Assembly (NCBI GenBank): GCA_002842515.1
Contig: PHDC01000002.1
Span: 316,744 to 380,743 of the forward strand
DNA length: 64,000 nucleotides
Direction: 5' to 3'
DNA from: Bacteroidetes bacterium HGW-Bacteroidetes-5
GTDB lineage: Bacteria > Bacteroidota > Bacteroidia > Bacteroidales > UBA932
Shown here: positions 52,571-62,900 of the stretch, in pieces
How the letters are laid out: each line of letters begins with the position of its first letter
Numbering within the stretch: the stretch's first letter is position 1
Translations under genes and position numbers: made by a program
The notes under the pieces: model-generated
The model's input: only the letters and a program-made list of their open reading frames with translations
The model's database searches: none
Told to the model about the DNA's origin: nothing

Positions 52571-54559
52571 TTACCTTTTCTCTTTTTTTAGAACGATTGC
52601 GCTCCTGCAGGGAAGATACAAAGAGAGGGAATCTCTGCCCTCTTTAAATAGAGTTATATGTTTTACATCTTGATTATTACGGTTGAATCCTCCAAATTTT
52701 TTCATATCTGTATCCAGAACAGTTTTATATGAGCCCTCAGGTGCAGAGAGAGATAGGTCCGGATAGGAATTTAAGGGGCTGAAGTTAAATGCGAATATGT
52801 ACTCTCCCCTTTTAAAGATAAGAATCTGTCTTTCGTTGTGCACATATAGTATCTCGGGTCTGCTTCTGAACAGTGTGGAGCTTTTAACCAGATTAATCAT
52901 TGCCCTGTCAAACTCTAATAGCCAGGAGTATTTCAAAAGCTTGTTATCTGCAAGCGACCACTGCCTGCGGGCATAGTGATAGGACCAGTTATTTCCCTCT
53001 CTTGGGAAATCAATCCACTCCGGGTGTCCGAACTCATTCCCCATAAAATTGAGATAACCGTCTCCCGCGGTAGAGATAGTTGCAAGGCGTATCATCTTGT
53101 GCAGAGCTACTCCTCTATCTACAACCAGAGATGTAATATTTCTACTCATTGAAGTGTACATCTCACTATCTATTAGTCTGAATATTATGGTCTTATCTCC
53201 AACCATTGCTTGGTCGTGACACTCAGCATAACTAATAGTCTTCTCATCTTCTCTCTTGTTGGTGAGCTCGTGAAACATATCACTGACATTCCAATCCTCA
53301 TCCCGAAGCTCCTTTATCCACTTTATCCAGTTATCTGCAACCCCCATACTCATACGGAAATCAAATCCGACACCTCCATTTTTGAATGGTGCCGCCAGCC
53401 CCGGCATACCGCTTACATCTTCGGCAATAGTTATTGCATCCGGGTTAATCTCACGAATAAGCTGGTTAGCCAAAACCAGATATGTAATTGCGTCTTCATC
53501 CTGATTGCTGTCAAAATAGCAGGAGTAGTCTGTAAAATCCTTCCCCAAACCGTGATCGTAATAGATCATACTTGTTATGCCGTCAAATCTGAATCCGTCA
53601 AATTTAAACTCCTCCATCCAGTATTTACAATTAGACAGAAGAAAGTGTATCACTTCGCTTTTCCCGTAATTAAAGCAACGCGAGGTCCAGGCCGGATGGT
53701 AACCTCTCTCTCCGGCGTGAAAATAGAGATCTTCCGTTCCGTCAAAAAGAGAGAGCCCCTCAAGAGTATTGTTTACCGCGTGGGAGTGAATAATATCCAG
53801 AACAACCGCAATATTCAAAGAGTGAGCTTCGTCTATTAGCATTTTGAGCTCTTCCGGGGTGCCGAATCTTGAACTTACCGCAAAAAACCCCGAGACCTGA
53901 TATCCGAAAGAGCCATAGTAGGGGTGCTCCTGAATTGCCATCAGCTGAATAGTATTGTAACCCAGTTTTGCTATCCGTGGCAAGACATTTTCACGAAAAT
54001 AGTTGAAACTGCCAACCCCCTGTTCCTGAGTGCTCATACCAATATGAGCCTCATATATTAGTGGGTTTTTTATCTTTTTTATTGTGGGAGAGTTCCATTT
54101 GTAGGGTTTTGGATCCCAAAGCTGAGCAGCAAAAAGTTTACTCTTTTCATCCTGAACAGTTCGGGTCGCATAGGCAGGAATTCTCTCCCCCTCTCCCCCA
54201 TTCCAGGTGATATGCCATTTGTAGAGATCTCCGTGTTTCAATGCTGCTTTTGGGAGTATAAGTTCCCAATTACCGGACTCTAATTTACTGAACCTAAATT
54301 CTTCACGCTTTTCCCAAGAGTTCAAATCACCAATCAGGTAAAGAGATGTGGCATTAGGGGCCCATTCGCGGAATATCCAACTACCTATGGTATCTCTTGT
54401 TACTCCATAGTAGAGATGCGAGTTTACCGAATGTTTTAGAGGCTTTCCATATCCCGAGAGCTCCAGAGATTTAATAACAGATTTGGAGTATCTTCTCCAA
54501 ATTGCATCTTTCCAGGGCTCCAGCCAGGGGTCGTCCATCCAAAGTTTCAAATCTTTCAT
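52571..54559 (-). CDS. glgB: 1,4-alpha-glucan branching enzyme
   Basis: This 662-residue GH13_8 enzyme introduces 1,6-branches. A CBM48 domain (about 45-150) precedes the TIM barrel. The nucleophile is Asp326 in FDGFRFDGIT, the acid/base Glu380 in ITIAEDVSG, and SYAECHDQ gives the transition-state Asp. The sequence resembles the eukaryotic branching enzymes more than E. coli GlgB and lacks the bacterial N1 domain. It starts the glycogen genes, 12 bases after xseB. Confidence 0.95.
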   Translation of the reverse strand: MKDLKLWMDDPWLEPWKDAIWRRYSKSVIKSLELSGYGKPLKHSVNSHLYYGVTRDTIGSWIFREWAPNATSLYLIGDLNSWEKREEFRFSKLESGNWELILPKAALKHGDLYKWHITWNGGEGERIPAYATRTVQDEKSKLFAAQLWDPKPYKWNSPTIKKIKNPLIYEAHIGMSTQEQGVGSFNYFRENVLPRIAKLGYNTIQLMAIQEHPYYGSFGYQVSGFFAVSSRFGTPEELKMLIDEAHSLNIAVVLDIIHSHAVNNTLEGLSLFDGTEDLYFHAGERGYHPAWTSRCFNYGKSEVIHFLLSNCKYWMEEFKFDGFRFDGITSMIYYDHGLGKDFTDYSCYFDSNQDEDAITYLVLANQLIREINPDAITIAEDVSGMPGLAAPFKNGGVGFDFRMSMGVADNWIKWIKELRDEDWNVSDMFHELTNKREDEKTISYAECHDQAMVGDKTIIFRLIDSEMYTSMSRNITSLVVDRGVALHKMIRLATISTAGDGYLNFMGNEFGHPEWIDFPREGNNWSYHYARRQWSLADNKLLKYSWLLEFDRAMINLVKSSTLFRSRPEILYVHNERQILIFKRGEYIFAFNFSPLNSYPDLSLSAPEGSYKTVLDTDMKKFGGFNRNNQDVKHITLFKEGRDSLSLYLPCRSAIVLKKEKR

Positions 54560-54571
54560 ATCGGGGTATAA

Positions 54572-54763
54572 CTAATTAAGAAGTTTATCTGTCTCCTCTC
54601 TGAATCCCTTGATTTGATCCCGGCAAAACTTAACTAAATCCAGCGCTTTCTTCACCTCTTCTGCAATGTTTTCCAAATCTGTTTCCGGGTTTTCAATCCT
54701 GACAACAAGCTCCTCCAGCTGTGCAAGTGCCTGTTTGTATGTAAAACTATCTTTTTTTGCCAT
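54572..54763 (-). CDS. xseB: Exodeoxyribonuclease VII small subunit
   Basis: The 63-residue helical protein has the family pattern FTYKQALAQLEELVVRIENPETDLE and LDLVKFCRDQI. XseB subunits coat the helical stalk of XseA and are needed for activity. It overlaps the end of xseA by 17 bases, as expected for coupled subunits. Confidence 0.93.
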   Translation of the reverse strand: MAKKDSFTYKQALAQLEELVVRIENPETDLENIAEEVKKALDLVKFCRDQIKGFREETDKLLN

Positions 54764-55943
54764 CTCTTATAGAATTTATTTTGCAGTTAAAAGAGCCGTC
54801 AGAAAGCAACAGTGTGAAATCATCTCCGACCTGTGCATCTTTTATGCTCCCTATTTTTTTACCCCCTTTTAGAGCAAGTGAGTACCCTCTCTCCAGAATA
54901 GCAAAGGGGCTTGCCGATATTACTCTTCTTTCATAAATGTCCAGCAGATGTTCAACCTCTCTGTAACGGGTACGAAGTGCCACTGTCATTCTCTCGTTAA
55001 ACCTCTCCAAACTGTTTGTTTCGCTCTGTAATCTCGATTGCAAAGATAGTGAAACTCTGCGGGAGAGGAAAATAAGTTGCTGCTCCTCTGCCACAAACAG
55101 ATCAATGATAAAGGCAGCTGCAGCCGTGGGTGTTTTTAATGAGGTGTGCGCAACCATATCTGCAATATGATAGTCGTGGTCGTGACCAACTGCAAAAACA
55201 ACAGGAAGGGGGAACTGTGCAATATTTATTGCAAGATTGTAGTCATCAAAACAGACTAAATCCTGTGCGGCTCCTCCACCTCTTAAAATCAGTAGGAGGT
55301 CAAAATTATTCATCTCGCAGGCTACTCTCTCCATCTGTTCAATAATTCCGTCCGGGGCACTCTCTCCCTGCATAGGTGCAGGAAAAAGTTTTATCGAAAA
55401 TGAGAAACCATAATCATTTTCCTCTAAATGCTTGGTAAAGTCTCTAAATCCTGCTGCCCCTTCAGATGATATAACTGCCAACCTGCGAGGCAATAAGGGT
55501 ATCTCTAATGAAGAGTTAATCTCAAACATCCCCTCCTGAGTCAATCTCTGAATACTCCTCTGTCTGATAATCTCCTGCTCTCCTATGGTAAAGGTCGGAT
55601 CTATATCTGTAATTACCAGGCTCATTCCGTAAAGCTGGGAATATGTCACCTGAACATTAACCAAAATAGAGAGTCCTCGCTCTAGAGCTCTTCCGGTAGT
55701 GGTTTCGAAATAGGGCCTTAGCATACGAAATGATGAGGCCCATATTACAGCCTGAATCTTTGCGGTTACCCCGCCGCTCCCCTGAGCCTTCTCAATTAAA
55801 TCTATGTAACAGTGTCCCTGGGAGTGAATCTTTACTTCGCCAGTCTCCGCTCTAACCCAGTATCTTCTAGAAAATGAGCTCTCAATGGCCCCTTTTATCC
55901 TCTCCTGCAGCTCTCCAAGTGTAATCTCCTCTCTTTTTGTCAT
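54747..55943 (-). CDS. xseA: Exodeoxyribonuclease VII large subunit
   Basis: This 398-residue nuclease degrades single-stranded DNA from both ends. It has an N-terminal OB-fold (about 5-110: TGEVKIHSQGHCYIDL) and a catalytic domain with PRRLAVISSEGAAGFRDF and LLILRGGGAAQDL, then VFAVGHDHDYHIADMVAHTSLKTPTAAA. A shortened coiled coil follows. ATG 55943 is used because TATATTTG at 55977-55970 is a likely promoter element and the longer track start lies upstream of it. It is the first gene of the minus-strand run. Confidence 0.94.
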   Translation of the reverse strand: MTKREEITLGELQERIKGAIESSFSRRYWVRAETGEVKIHSQGHCYIDLIEKAQGSGGVTAKIQAVIWASSFRMLRPYFETTTGRALERGLSILVNVQVTYSQLYGMSLVITDIDPTFTIGEQEIIRQRSIQRLTQEGMFEINSSLEIPLLPRRLAVISSEGAAGFRDFTKHLEENDYGFSFSIKLFPAPMQGESAPDGIIEQMERVACEMNNFDLLLILRGGGAAQDLVCFDDYNLAINIAQFPLPVVFAVGHDHDYHIADMVAHTSLKTPTAAAAFIIDLFVAEEQQLIFLSRRVSLSLQSRLQSETNSLERFNERMTVALRTRYREVEHLLDIYERRVISASPFAILERGYSLALKGGKKIGSIKDAQVGDDFTLLLSDGSFNCKINSIRDGKKR

Positions 55944-55969
55944 TTTTGCCAAATTTGATGCTCTTGGCA

Positions 55970-55998
55970 CAAATATACGCAATAAAGTTGTACATTTG
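55970..55998. promoter_or_regulatory. Divergent -7 elements of xseA and engB
   Basis: TATATTTG on the minus strand (55977-55970) faces xseA, and TACATTTG on the plus strand (55991-55998) faces engB, 17 bases before its ATG. Neither has a clear -33 TTTG at 19 bp. Confidence 0.5.
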
Positions 55999-56014
55999 CG
56001 ATGTCAATAATGCT

Positions 56015-56617
56015 ATGAAGATCTCTCAAGCCATATTCTCCGGAAGCTCTCCAACCATAAAGGAGAGGCCGGCCGTAAAATTACCGGAATTTGCCTTTAT
56101 CGGCAGGTCAAATGTAGGTAAATCATCCTTAATCAATATGTTGTGTAGGATGGGTAAGCTTGCCCACACGTCTGCAAAGCCGGGTAAAACCAGGCTCATT
56201 AACCACTTCCTCATAAACGAATCCTGGTATTTGGTTGACCTCCCGGGCTACGGTTATGCCAAAATCTCCAAGAAGGAGAAGGAGGTGTTGTCTGAGATGA
56301 TTAAGAACTATATTAACGGATCTGCAGAGCTTGCGAATCTGTTTGTACTTTTAGACTCCAGACACGAAATCCAGAAAATTGACCTCAATTTCATAAACAC
56401 CCTTGGAGAGGCAGGTGTTCCGTTCTCAATAATATATACAAAATGTGATAAAGTGGGGGTAAATACCCTGCAGAAGCAGATTGAACTCAATAATAAAGCT
56501 CTGCTTCAGTATTGGGAGGAGTTGCCTGTGACATTTATAACCTCATCTGAAACCGGTATGGGAAGGGAAGAGGTTCTAGACTATATTGACAAACTTTTTA
56601 AAAACATAAAACCATAG
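56015..56617 (+). CDS. engB: Ribosome biogenesis GTP-binding protein EngB (YsxC/YihA)
   Basis: This 200-residue GTPase is needed for assembly of the large ribosomal subunit. The P loop is GRSNVGKSS (30-38), G3 is DLPGYGYAK and G4 is TKCD. ATG 56015 gives MKISQAIFSGSS; the longer track start at 55937 crosses the promoter and the xseA gene. It is two bases before prs, and the following genes form a plus-strand housekeeping operon. Confidence 0.95.
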   Translation: MKISQAIFSGSSPTIKERPAVKLPEFAFIGRSNVGKSSLINMLCRMGKLAHTSAKPGKTRLINHFLINESWYLVDLPGYGYAKISKKEKEVLSEMIKNYINGSAELANLFVLLDSRHEIQKIDLNFINTLGEAGVPFSIIYTKCDKVGVNTLQKQIELNNKALLQYWEELPVTFITSSETGMGREEVLDYIDKLFKNIKP

Positions 56618-56619
56618 TT

Positions 56620-57570
56620 ATGGATCATCAACATAAGATTAAGATTTTTTCTTGCAGGAGCTCCAGATATCTTGCCGAAAAGATTGCTCTCTCTCTTAAG
56701 CTTGAGATTGGGAAATCCTCTGTTACAGTATTCAGTGATGGCGAATTTCAGCCCGCTTTTGAAGAGAGTGTCAGAGGTGCAACCGTTTTCATTGTTCAGT
56801 CTACAATTCCGCCGGTCGATAATATCTTTGAACTGCTACTTATGATTGATGCTGCAAGAAGAGCATCTGCATATAAAGTTATTGCCGTTATTCCATACTT
56901 CGGCTGGGCACGCCAGGACCGCAAAGACAGACCAAGAGTACCCATAGGAGCAAAAATGGTTGCAAATCTGCTGGATGCGGCAGGTTGCGACAGAGTGATG
57001 ACTGCAGATCTTCACGCAGACCAAATTCAGGGCTTTTTTGACTTCCCTGTTGACCACATCTATGCTAGCTCTATATTCCTGCCATATCTTCGGGATCTTA
57101 AACTGGAAAATCTTTCTATAGCCGCACCGGATATGGGAGGTGCAAAGAGGGCAAATGCATACTCCAGAATTCTGGGCTGTCCTCTTATAATTTGCCATAA
57201 ATCACGAGAAAAGGCAAATGTTGTGGGCTCTATGACAGCTATAGGCGATGTTGAGGGAAGAAATATTGTCATCATAGATGATATGATAGATACCGCCGGA
57301 ACCATTACCAAAGCAGCAGATATGCTTATGGACAAGGGGGCGCTAAGTGTTCGGGCACTTGCTACCCACGCAGTTCTCTCAGGCCCTGCCTATGAGAGAA
57401 TCGCAAAATCTCAACTTTTAGAGGTAATCATTTCGGACACTATCCCTATTAAACCCTCTCCGGAGACAGATATGAGTAAGATTAAAATCCTCTCTGTTGC
57501 CGAAATATTTGCAGATGTTATTGACAAAGTTTATAACTACCAAAGTATAAGTTCAAGCTTTATATTCTAG
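56620..57570 (+). CDS. prs: Ribose-phosphate pyrophosphokinase
   Basis: This 316-residue enzyme makes PRPP from ribose-5-phosphate and ATP, feeding purine, pyrimidine, His, Trp and NAD synthesis. IPYFGWARQDRKDRPR forms the flexible and ATP-binding region, DLHADQIQGFF carries the metal-binding His132, and IIDDMIDTAGT (218-228) is the PRPP loop. It lies directly before nadE, whose pathway uses PRPP. Confidence 0.97.
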   Translation: MDHQHKIKIFSCRSSRYLAEKIALSLKLEIGKSSVTVFSDGEFQPAFEESVRGATVFIVQSTIPPVDNIFELLLMIDAARRASAYKVIAVIPYFGWARQDRKDRPRVPIGAKMVANLLDAAGCDRVMTADLHADQIQGFFDFPVDHIYASSIFLPYLRDLKLENLSIAAPDMGGAKRANAYSRILGCPLIICHKSREKANVVGSMTAIGDVEGRNIVIIDDMIDTAGTITKAADMLMDKGALSVRALATHAVLSGPAYERIAKSQLLEVIISDTIPIKPSPETDMSKIKILSVAEIFADVIDKVYNYQSISSSFIF

Positions 57571-57573
57571 ATT

Positions 57574-58413
57574 ATGCAAGAGGTAAAAACAGATCTGCTA
57601 TACGGAAAACTTGTACGGGGTATTGAACTCTTTTTCAGGGAACAGGGCAAAGAGAGAGCTGTTCTTGGACTCTCCGGAGGAGTAGACTCTGCCGTAGTTG
57701 CCTCTCTTGCAGTTGAGGCTCTTGGGGCAGACAATGTTCACGCCATCCTGATGCCATCTCCTTACTCTACCCTGCACTCTGTTGCAGATGCGGTTGAGCT
57801 TGCAGGAAATTTAAATATAGAACACTCTATAGTTCCCATTGAGACAATCCTTAACCGCTATGTAAATGAGCTGGAAGATCTCTTTTGCGGAGACTTGAAG
57901 AGTATCACACTCGAAAACATACAGGCCAGAATAAGATCAAACATCCTTATGGCCTATAGCAATAATACAGGGGCACTAGTACTGAATACTTCAAATAAGA
58001 GCGAACTTGCTATGGGTTACGGAACTCTCTACGGAGATCTCAGCGGAGCACTTATGGTTATTGCAGATCAATACAAGTTGCAGGTTTACTCCCTTGCCCG
58101 CTACATCAACAGTTTAAAAAAAGTCATTCCGGAATCTACTCTCACAAAAGAGCCATCTGCAGAGTTGAGATCTTTTCAAAAAGATAGCGACACTCTTCCG
58201 GAATACTCAGTTTTGGACCCAATTTTGCATTCTCTCATAGAGGAGGGCAAGAGTGCGCAGGAGGTTATATCTGCAGGTAGCGAAATGATATTGGTAGACA
58301 GAATATTAAAACAGATGGCATCCTCATCCTTTAAAGTCCATCAACTGCCGCCAATGCTTCAAACAGGTGATTCTCCTCTTTTGCCTCCTTATAAGTGTAT
58401 TAAATGCAATTAA
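57574..58413 (+). CDS. nadE: NAD synthetase (ammonia-dependent)
   Basis: The 279-residue protein converts deamido-NAD to NAD+ with ATP. The N-type ATP pyrophosphatase motif LSGGVDSAVV lies at 33-42, followed by TSNKSELAMGYGTLYGD and KEPSAELR. No glutaminase (nitrilase) domain is fused, so it needs free ammonia. Three bases separate it from prs and two from the small membrane protein. Confidence 0.95.
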   Translation: MQEVKTDLLYGKLVRGIELFFREQGKERAVLGLSGGVDSAVVASLAVEALGADNVHAILMPSPYSTLHSVADAVELAGNLNIEHSIVPIETILNRYVNELEDLFCGDLKSITLENIQARIRSNILMAYSNNTGALVLNTSNKSELAMGYGTLYGDLSGALMVIADQYKLQVYSLARYINSLKKVIPESTLTKEPSAELRSFQKDSDTLPEYSVLDPILHSLIEEGKSAQEVISAGSEMILVDRILKQMASSSFKVHQLPPMLQTGDSPLLPPYKCIKCN

Positions 58414-58415
58414 TT

Positions 58416-58643
58416 ATGTCACTATTTATTATAACTGTTGTAATTCTTGCCATCGCTGTCTTTCTCTTCTCCTTCAACATTATTTTCCGTAAAAACGGGA
58501 AATTCCCGGAGTCAGAGATAGGACACAATAAAGAGATGCGCAAACTGGGCCTTATGTGTGCCAAATCACAAGAGAAGATACTCTGGAAAAAGAGAGAAGA
58601 GAAGGAGGGTTGCTCCTCTTGCTGCTGCTCCTGCGAAGATTAA
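58416..58643 (+). CDS. Small Cys-rich membrane protein, unknown function
   Basis: The 75-residue protein has one N-terminal membrane helix (MSLFIITVVILAIAVFLFSFNIIF). A soluble part follows with KFPESEIGHNKEMRKLGLMCAKSQEK, ending in the Cys cluster EGCSSCCCSCED. The N-in/C-out arrangement is not certain. The conserved-looking GHNKEMRKLG segment and the terminal cysteines suggest metal binding. I recognise no function, although the plan (one helix plus cysteines) recalls the assembly factor NqrM. It sits between nadE and der. Confidence 0.75.
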   Translation: MSLFIITVVILAIAVFLFSFNIIFRKNGKFPESEIGHNKEMRKLGLMCAKSQEKILWKKREEKEGCSSCCCSCED

Positions 58644-58667
58644 AAATCTCGTTTTACAATAATTGAC

Positions 58668-58675
58668 TATCTTTG
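58668..58675 (+). promoter_or_regulatory. -7 element of der
   Basis: TATCTTTG lies eight bases before the der ATG, so the message would have a very short leader. It also excludes the track start at 58663. No TTTG -33 box is seen. Confidence 0.5.
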
Positions 58676-58683
58676 CCCCCATT

Positions 58684-59991
58684 ATGAGTATTGTTGCAAT
58701 AGTTGGACGCCCGAATGTGGGCAAATCTACTTTTTTTAACCGCCTTGTCGGTATGAGACAGGCAATCGTCGATGAGATTGCCGGAGTGACACGGGACCGT
58801 CACTATGGTCGCTGTGAGTGGAATGCAAAAGAGTTTTCGGTAATAGATACAGGTGGTTACGCCGTAAATACAGATGATGTTTTTGAGGAGGAGATCAGGA
58901 AACAGGTTCTGCTTGCCATTGAGGAGGCAGATCTTATACTTTTTATGTGTGATGTCAACTCCGGAATAACTGACTTCGACTATACAATTGCAGATATTCT
59001 TCGCAGGGCAAAAAAACCTGTTCTGGTACTTGCCAATAAGGTAGATACAGGAGAGAGAATGTTTGATGTCCACCAGTTTAACTCGTTTGGTTTGGGAGAA
59101 CCCTGGGCAATATCATCTGCCAGTGGCAGCGGCTCCGGAGATCTGCTGGATAAAATAGTTGAGATGCTTCCTGCAGAGGAGGAGGAGAAGGAGGAGAAGA
59201 GGCTTCCACACCTTGCCATAATAGGCAAACCAAATGTGGGTAAATCTTCAATGGCAAATGCACTTCTGGGGGAGGAGAGAAACATAGTAACACCTGTTGC
59301 AGGAACAACCAGAGACTCAATATCTTCCTACTACAACAAATTTGGACACGAATTTATTTTGGTGGACACGGCCGGGTTGAGAAAAAAGGCCAGGGTGAAG
59401 GAAGATCTTGAATTTTACTCTGTTATGCGCTCTATTAGAGCTATTGAGTACTCAGATGTCTGTATTCTTATGCTGGACGCTCAGCTGGGTGTAGAGCATC
59501 AGGATATGGCGATTTTCAATCTGATTATCCGAAACAGAAAAGGTTGCGTTATTGTTGTTAATAAGTGGGACACAATAGAGGATAAGGGAACAAACACAAT
59601 GAAGGAGTTTACCCAAAAAATATCGGACCGTATCGCCCCATTCAACGATATTCCAATTATCTTCACCTCTGTGATAAATAAGCAGAGAATACTGGATGTA
59701 CTCAATGCCGCTGCAAAAGTGTTTGCAAACCGCGCAAAAAGAATAACCACATCCAAGCTCAACGAGATTATGTTACCCGAAATTGAGAAATATCCGCCAC
59801 CTTCAATAAAGGGTAAATATGTAAGAATCAAATATATAGTTCAACTTCCAACTCCTGCTCCATCTTTTGCATTCTTCTGCAATCTTCCACAGTATGTAAG
59901 GGAAGATTACAAAAGGTTCCTGGAAAACAGGCTCCGTGAGAAATTTGATTTCACCGGAGTACCAATTCAGATCTTCCTGCGTCAGAAATAG
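58684..59991 (+). CDS. der: Ribosome assembly GTPase Der (EngA)
   Basis: The 435-residue protein has two GTPase domains in tandem: the first P loop is GRPNVGKST (8-16) and the second GKPNVGKSS (181-189). DTGGY and DTAGL are the G3 motifs, and NKVD and NKWD the G4 motifs. A C-terminal KH-like domain follows (about 350-435). Der is essential for 50S assembly. An acidic linker (AEEEEKEEK) joins the G domains. Its stop abuts the convergent kinase gene. Confidence 0.97.
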   Translation: MSIVAIVGRPNVGKSTFFNRLVGMRQAIVDEIAGVTRDRHYGRCEWNAKEFSVIDTGGYAVNTDDVFEEEIRKQVLLAIEEADLILFMCDVNSGITDFDYTIADILRRAKKPVLVLANKVDTGERMFDVHQFNSFGLGEPWAISSASGSGSGDLLDKIVEMLPAEEEEKEEKRLPHLAIIGKPNVGKSSMANALLGEERNIVTPVAGTTRDSISSYYNKFGHEFILVDTAGLRKKARVKEDLEFYSVMRSIRAIEYSDVCILMLDAQLGVEHQDMAIFNLIIRNRKGCVIVVNKWDTIEDKGTNTMKEFTQKISDRIAPFNDIPIIFTSVINKQRILDVLNAAAKVFANRAKRITTSKLNEIMLPEIEKYPPPSIKGKYVRIKYIVQLPTPAPSFAFFCNLPQYVREDYKRFLENRLREKFDFTGVPIQIFLRQK

Positions 59992-59992
59992 T

Positions 59993-62900
59993 TTAGACCG
60001 GAATTCTTACTACAAAGTTGGCTCCCCTTAATTTTTGAGATTTTTCGTAATAGATAGATCCCTGGCTCTGTTCCATTATACTCCTGCATATTGCCAGACC
60101 GAGACCGGTACCTCCGCTCTTGGTGGTAAAGTTTGGTTTGAAAAGCCTGTGAGTAAGACTCTCCGGTACTCCCGGCCCATCGTCCTCTACTCTGACCTCA
60201 TAATAATCTGCACCTCTGTCTACAGTAATGATAATGCTGCCGCCATCCTCCTGCTGCTCTACAGCCTGAACCGCATTTGAAAAGAGATTTACAAAAACTC
60301 TGGTTAGCTGGGTTCTGCGGGCAATTACAAAAGCATCCTTTGCACTACTCTCCATTGTCAGAACAATGTTATCTCTGGTGTTAAAGAGTATAAGCTGCTC
60401 TCTTATTAGTGTGTTAAGATCGAACCTGGTAAGCTCTTCGGAGTAGAATCTTGAGAAGCTGGAAAACTCCCCTGCAGCATCTGCGAGTATATCTATCTGC
60501 TCTATGAGCGAGTTTGCCAAAGAGTCAAATCTGTTTGGCCAATCTTTAACTCCCTGCTCTTTGAGCCTCATCAGATGCTGTATACTAAGCCTCATTGGGG
60601 TTAGAGGATTCTTTATCTCGTGAGCAATCTGCCTTGCCATCTCTCTCCAGGCCTGCTCTCTTTCGCCTGCAGCCAGACGCCGTGTACTCTCATTTACATC
60701 GTCAACCATCTTATTGTAGGCAACAACCAATATCCCAAGTTCGTCCCGGTTGGTATAGTTGATATGCTCCGGTTGCTGGGAAATATCCAGCAGCTCCATT
60801 TTACGGCTGATTTCGGCAAGCGGTTTGGATATGGAGTTGGAGAGCGCCACGCCTCCAAATACCGCTGCTAGCAGCAGAAGCAGATAAATATTAATTATGG
60901 CAGCTATTATTGAAGATGCATCCTTACGGAAGTCACTCTGCCGTGAGAAATACGGAATATTCAGTATTGCTATGAGATTTCCGTCAAGATTAAAGAGCGG
61001 GGCATAAAGAGAGTAGTAAGTGAGATCTCCTATCTTCTCCTTGTTGACAAACTGTTTTTTGTTATTAAAGACAATCTCTTTATAAGCCTGAGGGTTCATT
61101 CGGTATCCCAGAAGATAGCGGTCAAATATCTCTGACCTGGTCGTTTTGAGCAGGAGTCCGTCCGAACGATACACATTAATATCTATCTGTGCAGAGTTGG
61201 AGAGGCTGTTCATTGCCTCTAATAGTTTATAACTGTTAAATTGAGGGTCATTGAAGCGTTGAGCATATTTGCTGTATGCACTCAGTGTACTCTGTACAGA
61301 TGATATCTTCTCCTCCATCTGCTCACGATTGTTCTCTTCAAAATATCTGACAGAGAACCATATACTACCGGCACCCATTGCAAGTAACGCAAAAACCAAT
61401 GAAGATATAATAAGAACCGATATTTTCCAGCGGAACGAGTTTCTCGGAATCGAGAGCAGATAGCTCTTCTGTCTGACACCTATCAGGGATAGTATCATAA
61501 ACGAGAAGAATAGCATCAGGTATGAGAAGGAGACAACATACGGGAAGATGTTTCTCTCCTGTCTGGAGATGATTATAAGATTTTCCGGAGAGATATTGTT
61601 TACAAAATGGATATATCCGTCTCTCTTTTCAACTCTGTAACCAGGCTCGTACTCTTTCTGAGTTGTGATGGGATAGTTATACTCTCCCGAATAGGTGACT
61701 AATCGGTTATTTAGATATTTGGCAAATGAATAGCCCGAAGGAAGGTTATAATTTTCAATCTTTTTATGATCTAGCAGCAGGTCCGGATAACCTATAGATT
61801 CGCGAAGAAATTTACTGTCCAGCTCGATAAAGAGGCGAACCTCCTCCCCATAACTAAAATAGGTAAAGACTCCCATATAGCTTATTCTCCCGTTGAAGTT
61901 ATTCATAAAGGAGAATCTAGAATTCTCTCCAAGCTGCATCCCGTACAGATAGAGCTCTCTGTCAAAAAAGGTGTAACAGTGAACCTGAGGAGCATTCAAA
62001 TCCAAGATATTAGGGATCATCATAGTATTGCTTTTACATACTGTGAGCCTCATATCGTAGCGCTGAAGAATATTCCAAAAATAGGCTTCAGTCAGCCTGC
62101 TGTTAATAATCTGTAAATTTTGATCTAAGCCGACCAACATAGCTATAATTTGATCATTAACAATATTTTTCTCCAATCCTTTAAGTTGGAGCTCCATATT
62201 TAAATCCCTCTCAACAGACATCTTTGTGGTCCAGACCCTGTTTCTGTTAAACTCTTTGTTATAGCCGTAAATACTAACCGTAAACAGTGTGTAGAGTGAG
62301 ATTAGGGTTATAAAGAGTGCAAGCGGCCTCTTGTGAAAAAACGAGTAGCGTCTCTCTCTGCTCAGAAACGGCCGCAGCAATTGCAGAGAGAAGAGCAGAG
62401 CCATAAAGAGCAATCCATAGCTGACATATACCAGTAATGTGTATATTGAGATTCCGTCAATCTTATATAACTCCATTACAATATTGGAGTTAAGAATGAG
62501 AGACCTGATGCTAAAGTGTATATATGGTAAAAGCAGCAGCGGGATTATAAAAAAGAGCCAGCCGAGAAGTACCCTTTTAGTGGAGCCGGCTTTCATCACA
62601 GCAAGCGCAATGCTTCTTCGTACCATAAACAGAGCCATAAGAAGCAGGTAGATGAGAATATTGTTTATAAGAAGATCTGCCAGAGAGTTGAAAAGTCCAA
62701 AATCTGCATAAAGATTGGGCGAAAATATCTCCATATCTCCCTGCATCTGCCTCGATTGATAAAGCGCTACAAGCCTAACAACTACAAGGCCGGAAGCTGT
62801 TAAGAAAAACTCTTTAATCCCCCGTTTGTACTGAAGGTTTGAGAAAAGTGCAGCAATGGCAAAGAGAATTGCAAACCAGCGCAGAATAATTCCTGCCTGA

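Noticed and set aside
53210-53839. 209-residue plus-strand ORF inside glgB
   Set aside because: Antisense to the catalytic barrel of the branching enzyme, with no recognisable domain.
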